Assembly: GCA_028023455.1 (NCBI GenBank)
Contig: JAQFVV010006847.1
Coordinates: forward strand, 1 to 64,000
Reading direction: 5' to 3'
DNA from: Epiperipatus broadwayi
Taxonomy: Eukaryota; Onychophora; Udeonychophora; Euonychophora; Peripatidae
DNA length: 64,000 bases
Positions 25,646 to 37,285 of this stretch are shown here, one piece after another. Each line of letters starts with the position of its first letter. The stretch's first letter is position 1. The notes under the pieces were generated by a model. It had not been told where the DNA came from, made no database searches, and worked only from the letters and a program-made list of their open reading frames with translations. The translations under genes and the position numbers were made by a program.

Positions 25646-26551
25646 CAAAAGTTATCTCCCTTGAAACCAAGATTCATAGGAAGCCAAGGGAAACAACTCA
25701 AACTAGAGCTTATCGCTGATGTCAAAGCGAATCTACTTAATAACTTGCATAGAGATAGCATTATAACAGATATCGCTAAATCTATCAAACATAAACAACT
25801 ATACATAAAGGATAACAGCTGGAATTGTGACATCAAAATTACTAAACAGTTTCTAGATCACACTAATTTAATCTGCCTTAAAGAAGACAAAGGCAACAGG
25901 TTTGTGCTTTTACATTCCCAAGATTACAAAATAAAAATAAACAAACATATTTCAAATCTCCAACTCACTCCAATCACACAATTCAACAACAAGCTTAACC
26001 ATGATAAATTCATTTCATCCATTCTCCACCCACATAAAAACAAAGGCATTTCAACTGCAGAATACCACCAAGTTTATCCATCCTCCACTAAAGCTCCAAA
26101 AATATTTGCTAATATTAAACTCTATAAGCCTGGAGAACCACTGCATTTAATGATGGATTTTGGGGGAGTCCAATATTTCCAAACTGCTAAAATGGTTAAC
26201 CAACTACTAATAGACTGCTTGGGCTTTGGAAACTATTTTATTAATTTTTTTCAATTTGTGGAAAAAATCAAAAATGCCACGATCGAGAACAACTTCTGCA
26301 TGACTACTCTTGATGTTAAAGAATTATATGGATCAGTTGACAGAAAACAGTCCATTCAGATCATCCAACAGGAACTGACTAACATGCTCTCAGATGAACA
26401 CATCAATTTCAGTGTTTCATTCTTGGCATGGATGGACAAACACATCTATACCACATTTGAATACAATTGGTACAAAATGAAAAATGGTTGGCCCATGGGT
26501 CTCCCACTCAGTGGAATTGTCACCAGCATCTTCCAATCACTGAAAAACTAA
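25646..26551 (+). pseudogene. PLE-A reverse transcriptase, fingers and palm
   Basis: Open from just after the stop pair at 25640-25645 to 26551; there is no convincing ATG at its beginning, so it is best read as the continuation of the upstream frame. Motifs in order: LKEDKGNRFVLLHSQDY (PLE RT1 block, usually DKGN...V), APKIFANIKLYKPG (the PKIHK-like block), TLDVKELYGSV (motif A with its catalytic Asp, usually LDVxxLYTNV) and NGWPMGLPLSGIVTSIF (motif B, usually GxPMGSPLSP). A frameshift near 26540 moves the protein into another frame. The match to the Penelope RT block order is good. Confidence 0.85.
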
Positions 26552-26922
26552 TTGTTTCCAAATATCAAGATGATTGCCCTTACACTATATACATGTGGTA
26601 TGTAGGTGATATATTCATCTTAGCCAACCAACACACTACAAATTGTATCATACAAGACTTATCACAAGACACTAATCTAACTATCAACTCCACAGCACAA
26701 GATGTCTCTCAAAGTCTAAAATACCTCAACCTTCATCTAACATGTGATGATAGAACAATAAACTACTCAATGATAATAAAGCCCCCTGAAATCAGAGGCT
26801 TTATATATCCACCCTACAATTCACCAAGCTCTCACAAATTTGCAGGCCTTCAAGCATTTTTATACAGAAATATGCAACTATGCAAATTTGAAGCTGATAG
26901 AAAAGATAATATACATCTCTAA
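26467..26922 (+). pseudogene. PLE-A reverse transcriptase C-terminal part with altered active site
   Basis: This frame takes over after the frameshift near 26540. It contains MWYVGDIFILA near 26595, which occupies the position of the RT motif C (YVDD). The first catalytic Asp is therefore Gly here. Next come SLKYLNLHLTCD (the YLDxxI-like block of PLEs), then PPYNSPSSHKFAGLQAFLYRN, matching the SSHKxxxLKSFLFRN block seen in family C at 40920. It ends at a TAA near 26920. Frameshifts on both sides and the lost Asp mean no polymerase activity. Confidence 0.85.
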
Positions 26923-27197
26923 ACCTAAGACCTACTAAAAGCATGCTACGAACTCAACACCATTAACCACAAAATTAAACAATTTTATAAGAAAATCACA
27001 AACAATAATAATGATATTAAACTTTCATTCAGTACTCTTCCATATATACCTAAAATTTCCAACCAACTAATTAAAGTTTTGACCAACAAATTTAAATTCA
27101 GTTTTAACACACTCCCTTGCACCAATCGTTTAATCAATAATTCTAAGGGCAAAATCGAACCTTCTCAGAGATCCCTCATGTCATTTATAGCATATCA

Positions 27198-27500
27198 TGC
27201 CCACAACCCGGTTGTCAGGCCATTTATTTTGGGGAAACCAAAGCAGGCATAACCAACAGAACTACACAGCATAGATACACCTATAATAAGACAAAGAAAA
27301 ATACTGACAATACTTTTACATTCTTAGAACATTTCAAGAAGACAGGTCGCACATTTGAACCCTTCAACCCCAAAATAATTTACATTGAGGAAAATGACAT
27401 CAAACAGAAAATCAGAGAAGCATACTTCATTAATGGCAATAATAATCCTATAAATAGATGTGATGCCTGCTATGACATTTCCAAACATTGGACTATCTAA
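27198..27500 (+). pseudogene. PLE-A GIY-YIG endonuclease domain
   Basis: In a third frame, a 100-codon stretch reads CPQPGCQAIYFGETKAG, then ITNRTTQHRYTY, FLEHFKKTGRTFEPF, KIIYIEEND and IREAYFINGNNN, ending at TAA 27498-27500. This matches the PLE type of GIY-YIG nuclease: paired Cys, a YIG-like YFGET, an Arg/His helix, a HxxxTGH-like segment (here HFKKTGR) and a Glu-containing helix. The family nicks target DNA for priming. The N-terminal side is out of frame with the RT. The C-terminal end is also present in the inverted and direct partial copies at 24711-25205. Confidence 0.8.
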
Positions 27501-27706
27501 ATCATTTGCATATGCTTTGCATATCACTCTCATTACTTTGTTCTGCACCTCACATTGTCTCTATGAATATGAAGCAAATGGCCTCGAAAGCACTTAGTGT
27601 TTAATAATTTTTAAATCTCTATAGCTTCTCTTTGAAGCGCTTCACACGTTTTTAATTTTGTATATTAAAATATCGAGTGAAAAGTTTAAAATTCTTAATA
27701 GTTTAC

Positions 27707-28910
27707 AATATTTTATATAAATTTATTTTATATTGTATTTTTTAAATATTATTTAATATAATAATTATAACTTCAACATTTAGTTTACTATTTAATACAT
27801 ATTATTATCATTTTTCTTATATTATAAAATCAACTTCTAATCTTGTCTTATTTTTATTAAATATTTCTATAAATTAACTTTACCCACATTACAAATTATT
27901 TTTTATTTTTTATTACAAAAAATTACCTACCTTTTATTATTTCTATTTCCAAAACCCAACTGACAAAAAATTCAAAATTTGTATTTGTTTAACATTCCCT
28001 CTATTGTCATTTTCTTTAATGTTTTGTTTTACCCTTTTCAAAATTCTAATTTTTGTTAACAATAGTTTAGAAAATTATTGTTCTTATCCTGAAATTCCTA
28101 TTAAGACTTGGTTTTATACTCTTAATCAAGATTTCCACTTTAATTTTTCCATCCCTTCTATTATTTGTGTAATTAATCATTTTTATCCAATCTTTTTTAG
28201 ACCTATGGCCTGTTTCTAATGAATGCACATAAATAGGTGATCTCTTATCATATTTATGTTGAATTAATCTGGTATAAATTGAACCCTTTGTTTCTCCCAC
28301 ATAATTAAGTTTTATATTTTTAATTTTACATGATTTGCATTCAATTTTATATACACCATTCATGTTTTTTTCTTCTTTTCTTACATACTTATTATCTAAT
28401 ATATTAAGTATATTATTCCTTCTTTTATTTACTATCTTAAATTTTATTACATTATTAAACTTTTTGTTAATTCTAATAATTATTCTGTTCATACTTTTTA
28501 CAATACTGTTATTATAAGTTTTAATACCTATATATTTATTTTTATCTATTTTATTTTTTCTATTTACTATCATTACTTCTATTAAATTTATCTCCCAATT
28601 TTCTGATATTTTCTTCTATAAATTTGTTTGGATATTCATTATCTCAAAACTCTTTAATTATTAATTTTATCTGTCTTCTATAATATTCCTCATGTGAGCA
28701 ATATTTTTAAGCTCTATATATTTCTGAATTTATACTACTTATTTTATATTTAACATCTATATTTGAATTCCAATTAGTTATGTTGCTATCTACATTAGTT
28801 TTTTATATAGAGATGTCTCTATATTGCATTTACCATTTTTATATGATTTTTTCTAACAAAATATCCAAATAAAATAACTTATTATCATATTTTTTTCTAC
28901 TGTAAGATTT
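27707..28910 (-). mobile_element. PLE family B, left palindrome arm (main part)
   Basis: Minus-strand PLE segment carrying the end of an RT, a GIY-YIG endonuclease and 3' sequence. It continues into 24435-24703 beyond the PLE-A insertion. It is the inverted counterpart of 28911-30285; the centre of symmetry is near 28910. Minus-strand translation of 28600-28900 gives a broken RT end with a YLDILVRKN-like block and a NVDSNITNWNSN block, as expected between PLE motif C and the endonuclease. Confidence 0.85.
28067..28573 (-). pseudogene. PLE-B GIY-YIG endonuclease domain, open frame
   Basis: A 168-codon frame without interruption. It reads a basic Asn/Lys-rich start, then MNGVYKIECKSC (GIY-like block with the paired Cys), NYVGETKGSIYTRLIQHKYD (YIG block with the catalytic Arg), VHSLETGHRSKKDW (the HxLETGH block) and ILIKSIKPSLNRN near the end. 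This is the complete PLE-type GIY-YIG domain; the RT part lies upstream on the same strand but is broken by stops, so the frame is the 3' part of a longer ancestral protein and not a gene on its own. The plus-strand copy at 28985-29660 is homologous but has several stops. Confidence 0.85.
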
Positions 28911-30285
28911 ATATTTTTATCTAACCTATTAATGTAGATAGCAATATAACTAATTAAATTTCAAGTATAGATGTTAAATATAAAATAAGTAGTATAAATT
29001 CGAGAATATAAAGAGCTTGGAATTATTGCTCAGATAAGGAAGATTATAGAAGACAGATAGAATTAATAATTAAAGAGTTTAGAGATAATGAATATCCAGA
29101 AAAAATTATAGAAGAAAATATAAAAAAATTGGAAGAGAAATTTAATAAAAGTAATGAGATAGTAAGTAGAAAAAATAAAATAGATAAGAATAAATATATA
29201 AGTATTAAAACTTATAATAATATATTGTAAAAAATATGAATAGAATAATTATTAAAGTTAACAAAAAATTTAATAATGTAATAAAATTTAAGATAGTAAA
29301 TAAAACAAGGAAGAATATACTTAATATATTAGATAATAAGTATGTAAGAAAAGTAGAAAAAACATAAATGGTGTATATAAAATTGAATGCAAATCATATA
29401 AAATTAAAAATATAAAAACTAATTTTGTGAAAGAGACAAAGAATTTAATTTATACCAGATTAATTCAACATAAATATGATAAGAGATTACCTATTTATTT
29501 GCATTGATTAGAAACAGGTCATATGTTTGAAGAAGATTGTATAAAAATGATTAATTATACAAATAATAGAAGGGATAGAAAAATTAAAAAAGCAATCTTG
29601 ATTAAGAGTATAAAACCAAGTCTTAATAGGGATTTTGGGGTAAGAACAATAATTTTATAAACAATTTTTAATAATAATTACAATTTGAAAAGGTTAAAAG
29701 AAAAAAGTTAAAGAAATTGAGAATAGAGGGAGTGTTAAACAAGTACAAATTTTGAATTTTTTGTCAGTTGGGTTTTGGAAATAGAATTAATAAGAGGAAG
29801 GTAATTTTTTGTAATAAAAAATAAATAATAATTTGTAATATGGGTAAAGTTAATTGAGAGAAATATTTAATAAAAATAAGGCAAGATTAGAAATTGATTT
29901 TATAATATAAAAAAATGATAATAATATATCTATTAAATAGAAAAATAAATATTAAAGTAATAATTATTGTATTAAATAATATTTAAAAAATAAAATAAAA
30001 TATAAAATAAATTAATATAAAATATTGATAAAATTATTTAAAAAGTATTATAATAAAATGGGTAATGATTACTTATAAAGGTCATATTAAAATTTATAAT
30101 ACTTTTGTTTATATTGTGTATTTAATTATGTACATCAATATGTGGATAAAAGTATTAATTGTATAATTATATATTTAAATATTGTAGCTCTGGTGATGAC
30201 TGCAGGACAGTTGAAACTGTTAGTTTTGATATAAATAAAAGTATTGATAAATAGTTTAAAAAGGTGTAAATGGTATATGTTATAA
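28911..30285 (+). mobile_element. PLE family B, right palindrome arm
   Basis: Plus-strand counterpart of 24435-24703 plus 27707-28910. It runs from a degenerate RT end through the endonuclease to the 3' end, which reads CTGCAGGACAGTTGAAACTG near 30200 and ends around ATGGTATATG near 30280. The two arms differ by many substitutions and small indels, so the palindrome is not recent. Confidence 0.85.
28985..29660 (+). pseudogene. PLE-B endonuclease, decayed copy
   Basis: Homologous codon by codon with 28067-28573 but interrupted by TAA/TGA codons (for example near 29228, 29366 and 29507). Recognisable remnants are NGVYKIECKSYK near 29370 (one of the paired Cys now Tyr), TRLIQHKYDKR near 29457 and LETGHMFE near 29508. 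It is not functional. Confidence 0.8.
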
Positions 30286-32826
30286 TAAAAATCAATACAT
30301 AGGTAAAGACGAAGTAGAAAATTGTATTACTTGACTAATAAGACAAAAATCAATAAATCATCATTAGAACAAATAGACAATTATATAAATTATCAGTAAA
30401 TTGTATTATTCACTGTACTGTAAGAAACTTGTTTTTAAAATGAAAGTCCATGTGAGGTAACAGGTCAGTCAACAAGACAAGATTACAAAATGAGTTCAGA
30501 ACAGAAATGTACATTCATTATATATTGTCATTAACATATATTTTTCACTATTAACTGAAACCATTCAAGCACATCCAAGCACAAATGAAAGTCTTTAGTG
30601 GCAAATAGTATTATTTCTGTAATTAGGCTGGTTAATTTGAGTAGAAGCTTTAAGCTTTATTAAAATTCATAGCATTTCTTAAACTGCTATTTGTTATTGC
30701 TAACAACTATGCATTTGTACATTTTTCAAGTGCAACAGATGATTAACTGTTTTAATTGTTGAAAAATTATTATTATACAAATAAATTCAATCTGGACAAA
30801 TCAAAATTAGCCAAAATATATGGATTGAGTTTTAATCTTTTTCAAAGCAAATCACCTGTAAATTAAATTTCATTTATAAGTGCATATGTGTGTAGCTTTA
30901 ACATATAAGATCATATGTTTTTATTTTTATCTTAGGTTTTTACTTGACATAGATGTTGACAAAATAATTGCTTTTATCTTTTATTTCTATTATATGAATG
31001 TATTAGAGAAATGTAGTATAACTTTCTTACAATAGTTGAGAACAAAAATTAGAGAATTTCCATAAAACCTAAGCTCTTACTGAGCTACAAATTTGCAGAT
31101 TTTATAAATAAAATATTAAGAGAACAGTTTAGCTTTCAAATAATAAATTATCATTCTATTATTCTATAATTATTCAATATGTAATTCAATATTAACATTA
31201 GCTGGACAGCTAATCTGGAATAAACAATGCTCAGCAAATTATTTATTTGTCTAACAGAATGTAATTTTTTCTTATCTTGTATTAGCATCGTAACATTATT
31301 GATATAAACAATAATTGTGTAATTAGGTTTAAGCACCATTTTTCTGCCATATTCTAAGCAATTCTAATTAAATTATGCAAATCAAACTGCTTCATTAAAA
31401 ATATGATGCAGAATCAAAGTTTTTAATTAGACGTATAAATCAAAGAAATATGCGATTGCTGAAAACAAAATTTCCAGCTAAAAATACTGTGTAAAAATAC
31501 CTTAGTTAGCATTAGTATGTATTATTGTAATAGCTTATTGTAGATACAAAATAAACAATCTAGATAAATATATAGTTTTTAGATATACATCCACAGAAAA
31601 ATAGGAAAGTCCATTCTACAAAATCTGGATGTAAAAACAAAATTTTTTTAAATGAATACTAATAATGGGAAAAGCTTGAAAGTCATTAACACAGCTCTTA
31701 AAATATAAATGACATTTAATGGAATGTTCATGTTAATGGATCTCATCAGATTTACAGTATGCACCATTTCAATATATTTGTGCAGTTTTTAATAAAAGTT
31801 AATTATTGACTGCAATCTAACAGTAAAATGATTACAGATTATAAAGATAACAAATGTATTACCACATTAAGATAAGAATAATAATATTTTGGCTATAGAC
31901 ATTATAATTGCCTCTTTTAATCTTATAGTAGAGTACAGCAATATGGTGGTCATGACTAGTTCAATTATTTAATCAATGTTGTGAAAAATATAAGCTGATT
32001 CACTAAATAAAACTAAAAATCACCCATATAATTTTTTAATAAATTGAATCATTAACTAAGATTGCTGATCCACAAAGAAATCAATGAAGTAATAGATCAT
32101 AATCAAAGAAAATTCAACTAAGAAAATAGGTTTTAAAACAAAAACAAATATAAGCATTAATTTTATTGTTAGATAGACTTTGGTGACCCAGATTTAAAAT
32201 ATTAATTAAATGTTTCTAGATGTAAATGTCTAATAAAAATACAGAAAAGTTGGATCAAGTCTACTGCAAGCTTAATTTACAGCTATCAGTTGAAAAAATT
32301 TATATTCTCACACCAAGAATAGAGATCCCTTTAGGTAGCTAAAAAATTTGCATATTGATCACTTAACAATGAGATAATTAGTAAAAGTCTCAAGATCCTT
32401 TATATGAAGGTCTATCTTAAAAGCTTATATCAAGCCATATTGACATAATATGATAAACCAAAATATTCTAACAAAAGCAGAATCAGTCTTAGGCTAATTT
32501 ATATGGTGTGAAAAACTAAATGGAAAAACAAAATGTGGATAGGTTCTTGTATACAATGTTATACATTCAATAATATTGCCAAATAGATTACAGCAATAAT
32601 TATAGATATAATGAGCTTGCATATAACAGTTGTCCAACAATTTTATCAATATCATCATGAAAATGAATATTAACTGAGGCATGTTTATTTTGTATTATAC
32701 AGCAACAAAGATTCTACATAATTAGATATATTACCAATTAACAAATTGATAGAAAAATGCATGGAATCAGATGGTTATTAAAGAAGATCAATAGAAAACA
32801 CAAACAGAAAATATAATCAAAAGCTC
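30286..32826. other. AT-rich stretch, no feature recognised
   Basis: About 2.5 kb with only short chance frames. I see no RT, endonuclease or other domain and no internal repeat. Confidence 0.5.
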
Positions 32827-32850
32827 ATATATATATATATATATATATAT
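32827..32850. repeat. (TA)n tract at the left edge of the Gypsy LTR
   Basis: AT repeats directly abut the TG that begins the LTR at 32851. The other end of the element, at 40203, also abuts a (TA)n run. Confidence 0.9.
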
Positions 32851-35387
32851 TGTACCAGACATTACACAGCAGTACAGAGACATGAGACTCGAACTAGGGC
32901 TGTTGAGGATGAATCCCTGAATATGATATGATTTATAATACATAATTATACAAAATCTTTTCATATTTAAAAACTAACCAAAATAAAGATTCGAACTCTG
33001 GATTGGATTTTTAATGTGTTTTAATATCAAACTAGCATGAAAACAACAAATATTTATATATAGCTATTTATTTATATATAACAATTTTACTTTAGATAGG
33101 TTTACATTTATTATGTTAACACTGAATAATTCTTAATTGTTGTTAACAGGAGTTATACAATAAGTTGCTTTATGCCATGTGCACAAATTCACCTTGCCAA
33201 AATAGACTCTCTTTACACAAGAAATAAAAGATTGATGAATGATTTAAATTAGTAGGAGCCATAAGGTCAAAATTATAAACCACATTTATTTATAGCAAAA
33301 GTTAAACAATTATTTTATTTCTATACTTTACATATATTTCCTTTTGACTATTACTAGAGAATGAAAATTATACATGTATATGGGAATGGTTCATTAATTT
33401 TAAAAGGGTAGGCAGTGTTAAACCAAGCACACTACAAGAATCTATACAATACTTCTAATATGATTCACACTTCCCATACCCTTATTTCTTACTGGGATAA
33501 AATAAGCAAAACAATTTAATGAATGGATATTGTAACTACTAACACAGAAAGGTTAATCATATATGTAGGAAGGCCCCAGCTGGGCAAATATTTTTGTCAT
33601 TGAATGTATTTTCATGAAGAAGATGTACGTTCGCATGTATGGTAAAATGGTATGAAGGCTGAGGTAGGTTTGGTGATATGGGAGCTGGCATACAATCTCT
33701 TCCATAGAGCATCCAAAAACCTTAGCCTCGTGTTCTACAAGTAGTATAATCCTTGATTATGAACGATTTCAAAATGGAGGGAAATACGTTGACTTCTCAA
33801 AGATTCCCGAATGACCAAGCATTTGAAATACTGAAGAACTGTTATGCTATACTGGCAGTACAATATTCATATGAGATCAAAAATAGTGTCTATTATAATA
33901 ACTTTAACAGTTTAATTCCCCTGCATAATGATATGGATAATAATAATGAATCAGGTTATAAATATCAAATGAGACATTTAATTAATTATTTATTTGATTA
34001 GTCAGTTATGCTTTCCCATATATGCTTCAAACAAAATTAAAACTTCTAATTGATTAGCCCATTTTGCGATGACATTAATTAACACTTCATTCTTTATTGT
34101 GATCTTTCATGAACAAAAATAAAAAAATGAAAAAAATAATTAAACACGAGAGTTTTAGAAAGATCAACCCTGCGAGTCTATTTTAAAATAATATATTCAA
34201 TCCTACAGGGAGCAAATGATAAATAAATCCTTATCATTACAATTTACTTTGCTTTTGTTTCTTTTCTCTTTTTTTTAAAAAAAAACAATTATATCTCAAA
34301 CTTGTGAAGTTGACCTGGACTGGCATATTACTAAAGAAAACTTTGAAAAAATATTAAACGAAATGCACAGACTTATAAAGCCAGAATAAAGTGAAATCGG
34401 AGTTAGTATTATAAGAAAATATATTACATATATATATAGAGGTCTTACAAGTAAAGATCAAATATAAATATATATTAAACAAAAACAGTTAGTATTTAGA
34501 GGTAAATCCGGACAACTTTACATAGCTAGTGGGCTGTTCTGAACTTCAGTTACAGAGATCAGCCTGGTGGTCAACCATCTTGGTTACTATGGATCCTTCA
34601 TTGGTGGCAGCATTATTCCATGGCAGGAGTTTGTGGCATAATACTAGAGGCAGCCTTGAGAGGTACAGTGAAAGACAATTCGGGCCCTACTCAGCAGTCA
34701 TTTTAAAACTAAGCACAAATAAGTAAAAGCAAAGTGCAGACTTAGACTGTCTGACTCAGACTAAAACTGTCTCTTATCTACCTTCTATTCTATTTGTACC
34801 ATCCAAGCTATTACAGGAATATTTTAGCTCATTTTCCCAGAGGCAGATGAGACAATTATTAAATTTCTGAGCAAATTCGTCCATTTTAATTGTAAGATAT
34901 AAGCAGATAAGATTCAAATCTCTTACATTTGCAAAACTTTTAATTAAATTAAATTATAAAAGTAAAACTATGATGAGATGATATTTTGATTAATTAAAAT
35001 CAAGCCTTGAAATAAATATAATTAGTGAAGAAAACTTCACAATGGGCTGATTTGAATCTGCCATCTTGATTATATCTCCTTTCTTTTATATTTTTACAAA
35101 TGTGAAATTAAATGCAAATAATTTTTACAAATGGCAAACTTTGTGTGATAAAAAAATTTCTTTTAAATAAAAAAAACACAAGCTTAAAATAATCAAAAGT
35201 ATGAAAATATCAAAATAATAAAATCAAAAATTATAAAATATTCATTATAATAGTTTGTAATATATATAATTACATATATGTGATGGCACTGTTAGTGTTT
35301 AAATATTTCTGGATTTGAACCCTTGAACATGTTAGTTTTTTAGGTAGGAAAACATGAAGCTCACTCTGACTACAGAGTGATTGCTTC
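32851..35387 (-). repeat. 3' LTR of the Gypsy-like element, about 2.54 kb
   Basis: Bounded by TG at 32851 and CA at 35387. It shares its length with 37699-40203, including TTTAGATAGGTTTACATTTA, GTAGGAAGGCCCCAGCT and CTCACTCTGACTACAGAGTG near its right end. It holds a few short open frames (for example 33753-34001 and 34529-34726) that are not kept in the other LTR, so I do not call genes in it. Confidence 0.85.
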
Positions 35388-35402
35388 AGACTTCCCCACT
35401 TG
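35388..35402 (-). other. Polypurine tract of the Gypsy-like element
   Basis: On the minus strand the bases just before the LTR read AAGTGGGGAAGTC, followed by TGAAGCAATC. Purine-rich sequence at this place primes plus-strand DNA synthesis in LTR elements. This supports minus orientation and the LTR boundary. Confidence 0.6.
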
Positions 35403-35609
35403 AAATGAAAAAAAAAGTAAAAAAATATACTTCAGGTCTGTTGGTGGCTGGAAGAGCAATCAATAACAATGTAATGCTATTCTAAATAAAACTCTATAGC
35501 TTATTTACTCTCACCTAATATACCCTTTCATTGGTTGGACTTGATTATTATATTCATTTATGATTTATTTTTATCATGGTGTCTGCAACAATTTGACCAA
35601 CTAGTTTTT

Positions 35610-35900
35610 CTTTTTATTTTATTTTCCGGGGTCTGGAGGTGCATATGGTTGAAAATGCCTTTCATTGAAAATTCCTTTTACCCTGTCATCCCTTTCAAGA
35701 GAAATGCATTATCCCTATACTTTTGTTGAATCCAGTATGGTCCATGATACAAAGGGGAAAACTTCCTGAATTCTTTTTTCGTCATGTTGCTAGATTTTGG
35801 TGCTCTCAACCAAACACTATCCCCTAATGAAATTGGTGTTGTTGGATGTGTCCCTGTTTTATACGAGACTGAGCCATCTGGGTCAATCATGTCCATGCAT
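35610..35900 (-). pseudogene. Gypsy-like integrase C-terminal domain
   Basis: The minus frame 35678-35896 reads SLGDSVWLRAPKSSN, then KEFRKFSPLYHGPYWIQQKY. This is the GD-x-VWL ... PLYxGPYxI pattern of the SH3-like C-terminal domain of Gypsy integrases. It is preceded on the minus strand by integrase core motifs in other frames. Truncated and frameshifted; not active. Confidence 0.75.
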
Positions 35901-35984
35901 CTCTGATCTTGGCTGGGGTTGATAGGTGGGTCGTCCTTTGGGAGAAGGGTCCTAAAAATTTCTGGACATGATTCTCCAAAATGG

Positions 35985-36540
35985 AGTCTTCATGGAACAA
36001 AACCAGTGGACTCATTAACAGTATGGTCAAGATAATATATGATTTTGTCAGTTTTATTCACCCAACCATGATGATCCATAGGAGTAATGTGAGGAAGAGT
36101 CAATTGATCTTTCTCATAACTCTTTCACATGGGTTAGACTGGGGGTTTCTGATAGATGTTTAACAGTGCTTTAAATTTTGTTTAGATATCCAAACTCTCC
36201 ATTCCTTAGATGTAAATGCAGAGTCATGGTCAGAGAGAATTGTGACAGGTTTTCCAACTTCCAAAAATTGCCTGCTTTGGAGAACATCAGGTTTTCCAAC
36301 TTCCAAAAATTGCCTGCTTTGGAGAACATGGATGTGTTCTTAGAAACAGCAGACCTAACTGGGTATGTCTGCACATACTTGTAGAACACATCATATGTGA
36401 CTACAAGATAATGGAACCTCTGGAATGCAGGAAGGGGGCCATAATGGTCAATTGCAAGTAATTCATTTGGTTTGGATGCTGTGATGGGTTGAAGAGTACC
36501 TGCATATGATTTATTAGGGAAATTTATTTCGCGCACATTT
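35985..36540 (-). pseudogene. Gypsy-like integrase catalytic core with frameshift and 14-codon duplication
   Basis: The minus frame 36171-36536 starts with the first catalytic block (ELLAIDHYGPLP, then FHYLVVTYDVFYKYVQTYPV). After a frameshift inside the duplicated stretch, another minus frame gives GKPVTILSDHDSAFTSKEW (second catalytic Asp) and NPQSNPCERVMRKI (the Glu block) near 36140. The D, D and E residues are all still recognisable, but they are not in one frame. A 42 bp tandem duplication (36246-36329) repeats FSKAGNFWKLENL within the core. Confidence 0.85.
36246..36329. repeat. 42 bp exact tandem duplication in integrase
   Basis: 36246-36287 and 36288-36329 are identical, each starting CAGGTTTTCCAACTTCC and ending GGAGAACAT. 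The unit is 14 codons long and keeps frame. Confidence 0.97.
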
Positions 36541-36551
36541 AATGCATTTTC

Positions 36552-36743
36552 TTAATGTGAGGAGAATAAGGCTATACATGCCTGACAAAACTGCCTCTTT
36601 AGGTCCTCTTCAGTCTTCCTTGCTCCAAAATGCCCTAATGTTTGGTGCACATGATTTATAAGCTGGGTTTTTAGTTTATGGGGAGTCATGTTTTTCCATG
36701 GGTCATCTTTTTCAGGATATATGTTTGCAGAACACCATTCCAT
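36552..36743 (-). pseudogene. Gypsy-like integrase N-terminal zinc-binding domain
   Basis: A 63-codon minus frame with LINHVHQTLGHFGARKTEED, which matches the HHCC zinc-binding domain of retroviral-type integrases (VH...GHxGxxKT), followed by RQFCQACIALFSSH, which holds a Cys pair with altered spacing. It leads on the same strand toward the core domain at 36536. Confidence 0.8.
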
Positions 36744-36929
36744 AGTTAATATTACTTGTGTTTCTCTTAAGGGGGTTTATAGGGTTAGAGCTACTATTCT
36801 GTAATTCGTGAATAATCTGACAATACTGAGGTTTTGTCTCCTGCCAATATCGAAGGTTTTTCAATTCAGATTCTATTGATTTTCCCTTAGAGATATGATT
36901 CTGACTGTGTTGTCTAACAATTGGAGGGT

Positions 36930-37270
36930 TTGTATTTGGATTGGTACAGGGTGACAGCTCAGGATGTCAGCCACTATATTCTCTGGGCCAGGGCAATACT
37001 TTACACTGAACCTAAATTTTTGCAATGTTAAGCTCCCCCTGATGAGATGATCATTTGTCAGGAAACTTATTTAAAAGCTCCAAGCATTTGTGGTCAGTGA
37101 CAATGACTACCTCGGAGCCCAGTAAGAGTTGCCGGAATTTTTGGCAGGCCCAAACAATGGCAAGGGTCTCTTGCTCAGTGGTAGTATAATTCACCTCTGC
37201 TCCTTTTAAAGTCTGGCTGCTAAAATAGAGCACATGATGTTCTCCATCCTTGCCAACTGCAATAACACTG
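36930..37270 (-). pseudogene. Gypsy-like RNase H domain
   Basis: The minus frame 37051-37233 reads YFSSQTLKGAEVNYTTTEQE, then TLAIVWACQKFRQLLLG and VVIVTDHKCLELL. This is the Gypsy RNase H pattern with the Glu of the NYxxTExE block and the Asp of TDHK. The end of the domain continues near 36990 as YCPGPENIVADILS, the usual PGxxNxVADxLSR block, in another frame. The start, encoding CAGSVIAVGKDGEHHVL, lies near 37250. Confidence 0.85.
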
Positions 37271-37285
37271 CACCCAGGCCATTGT

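Larger units (their letters stand above)
24704..27706 (+). mobile_element. Penelope-like element, family A, inserted in family B
   Basis: About 3.0 kb, flanked by a 10 bp direct repeat AATATTTTAT (24694-24703 and 27707-27716) that also belongs to the interrupted family B sequence. The order is: an inverted partial copy of the element 3' end (about 24711-24916), a direct partial copy of that end (about 24945-25205), an N-terminal region, RT, a GIY-YIG endonuclease, and the full 3' end (about 27400-27706). Terminal direct repeats with an inverted partial copy are the arrangement described for Penelope elements (so-called pseudo-LTRs). All coding parts are on the plus strand but fall in three frames, so the element is dead. 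Confidence 0.9.

Noticed and set aside
33753-34726. 82- and 65-codon frames in the Gypsy LTR
   Set aside because: They are not preserved in the second LTR.
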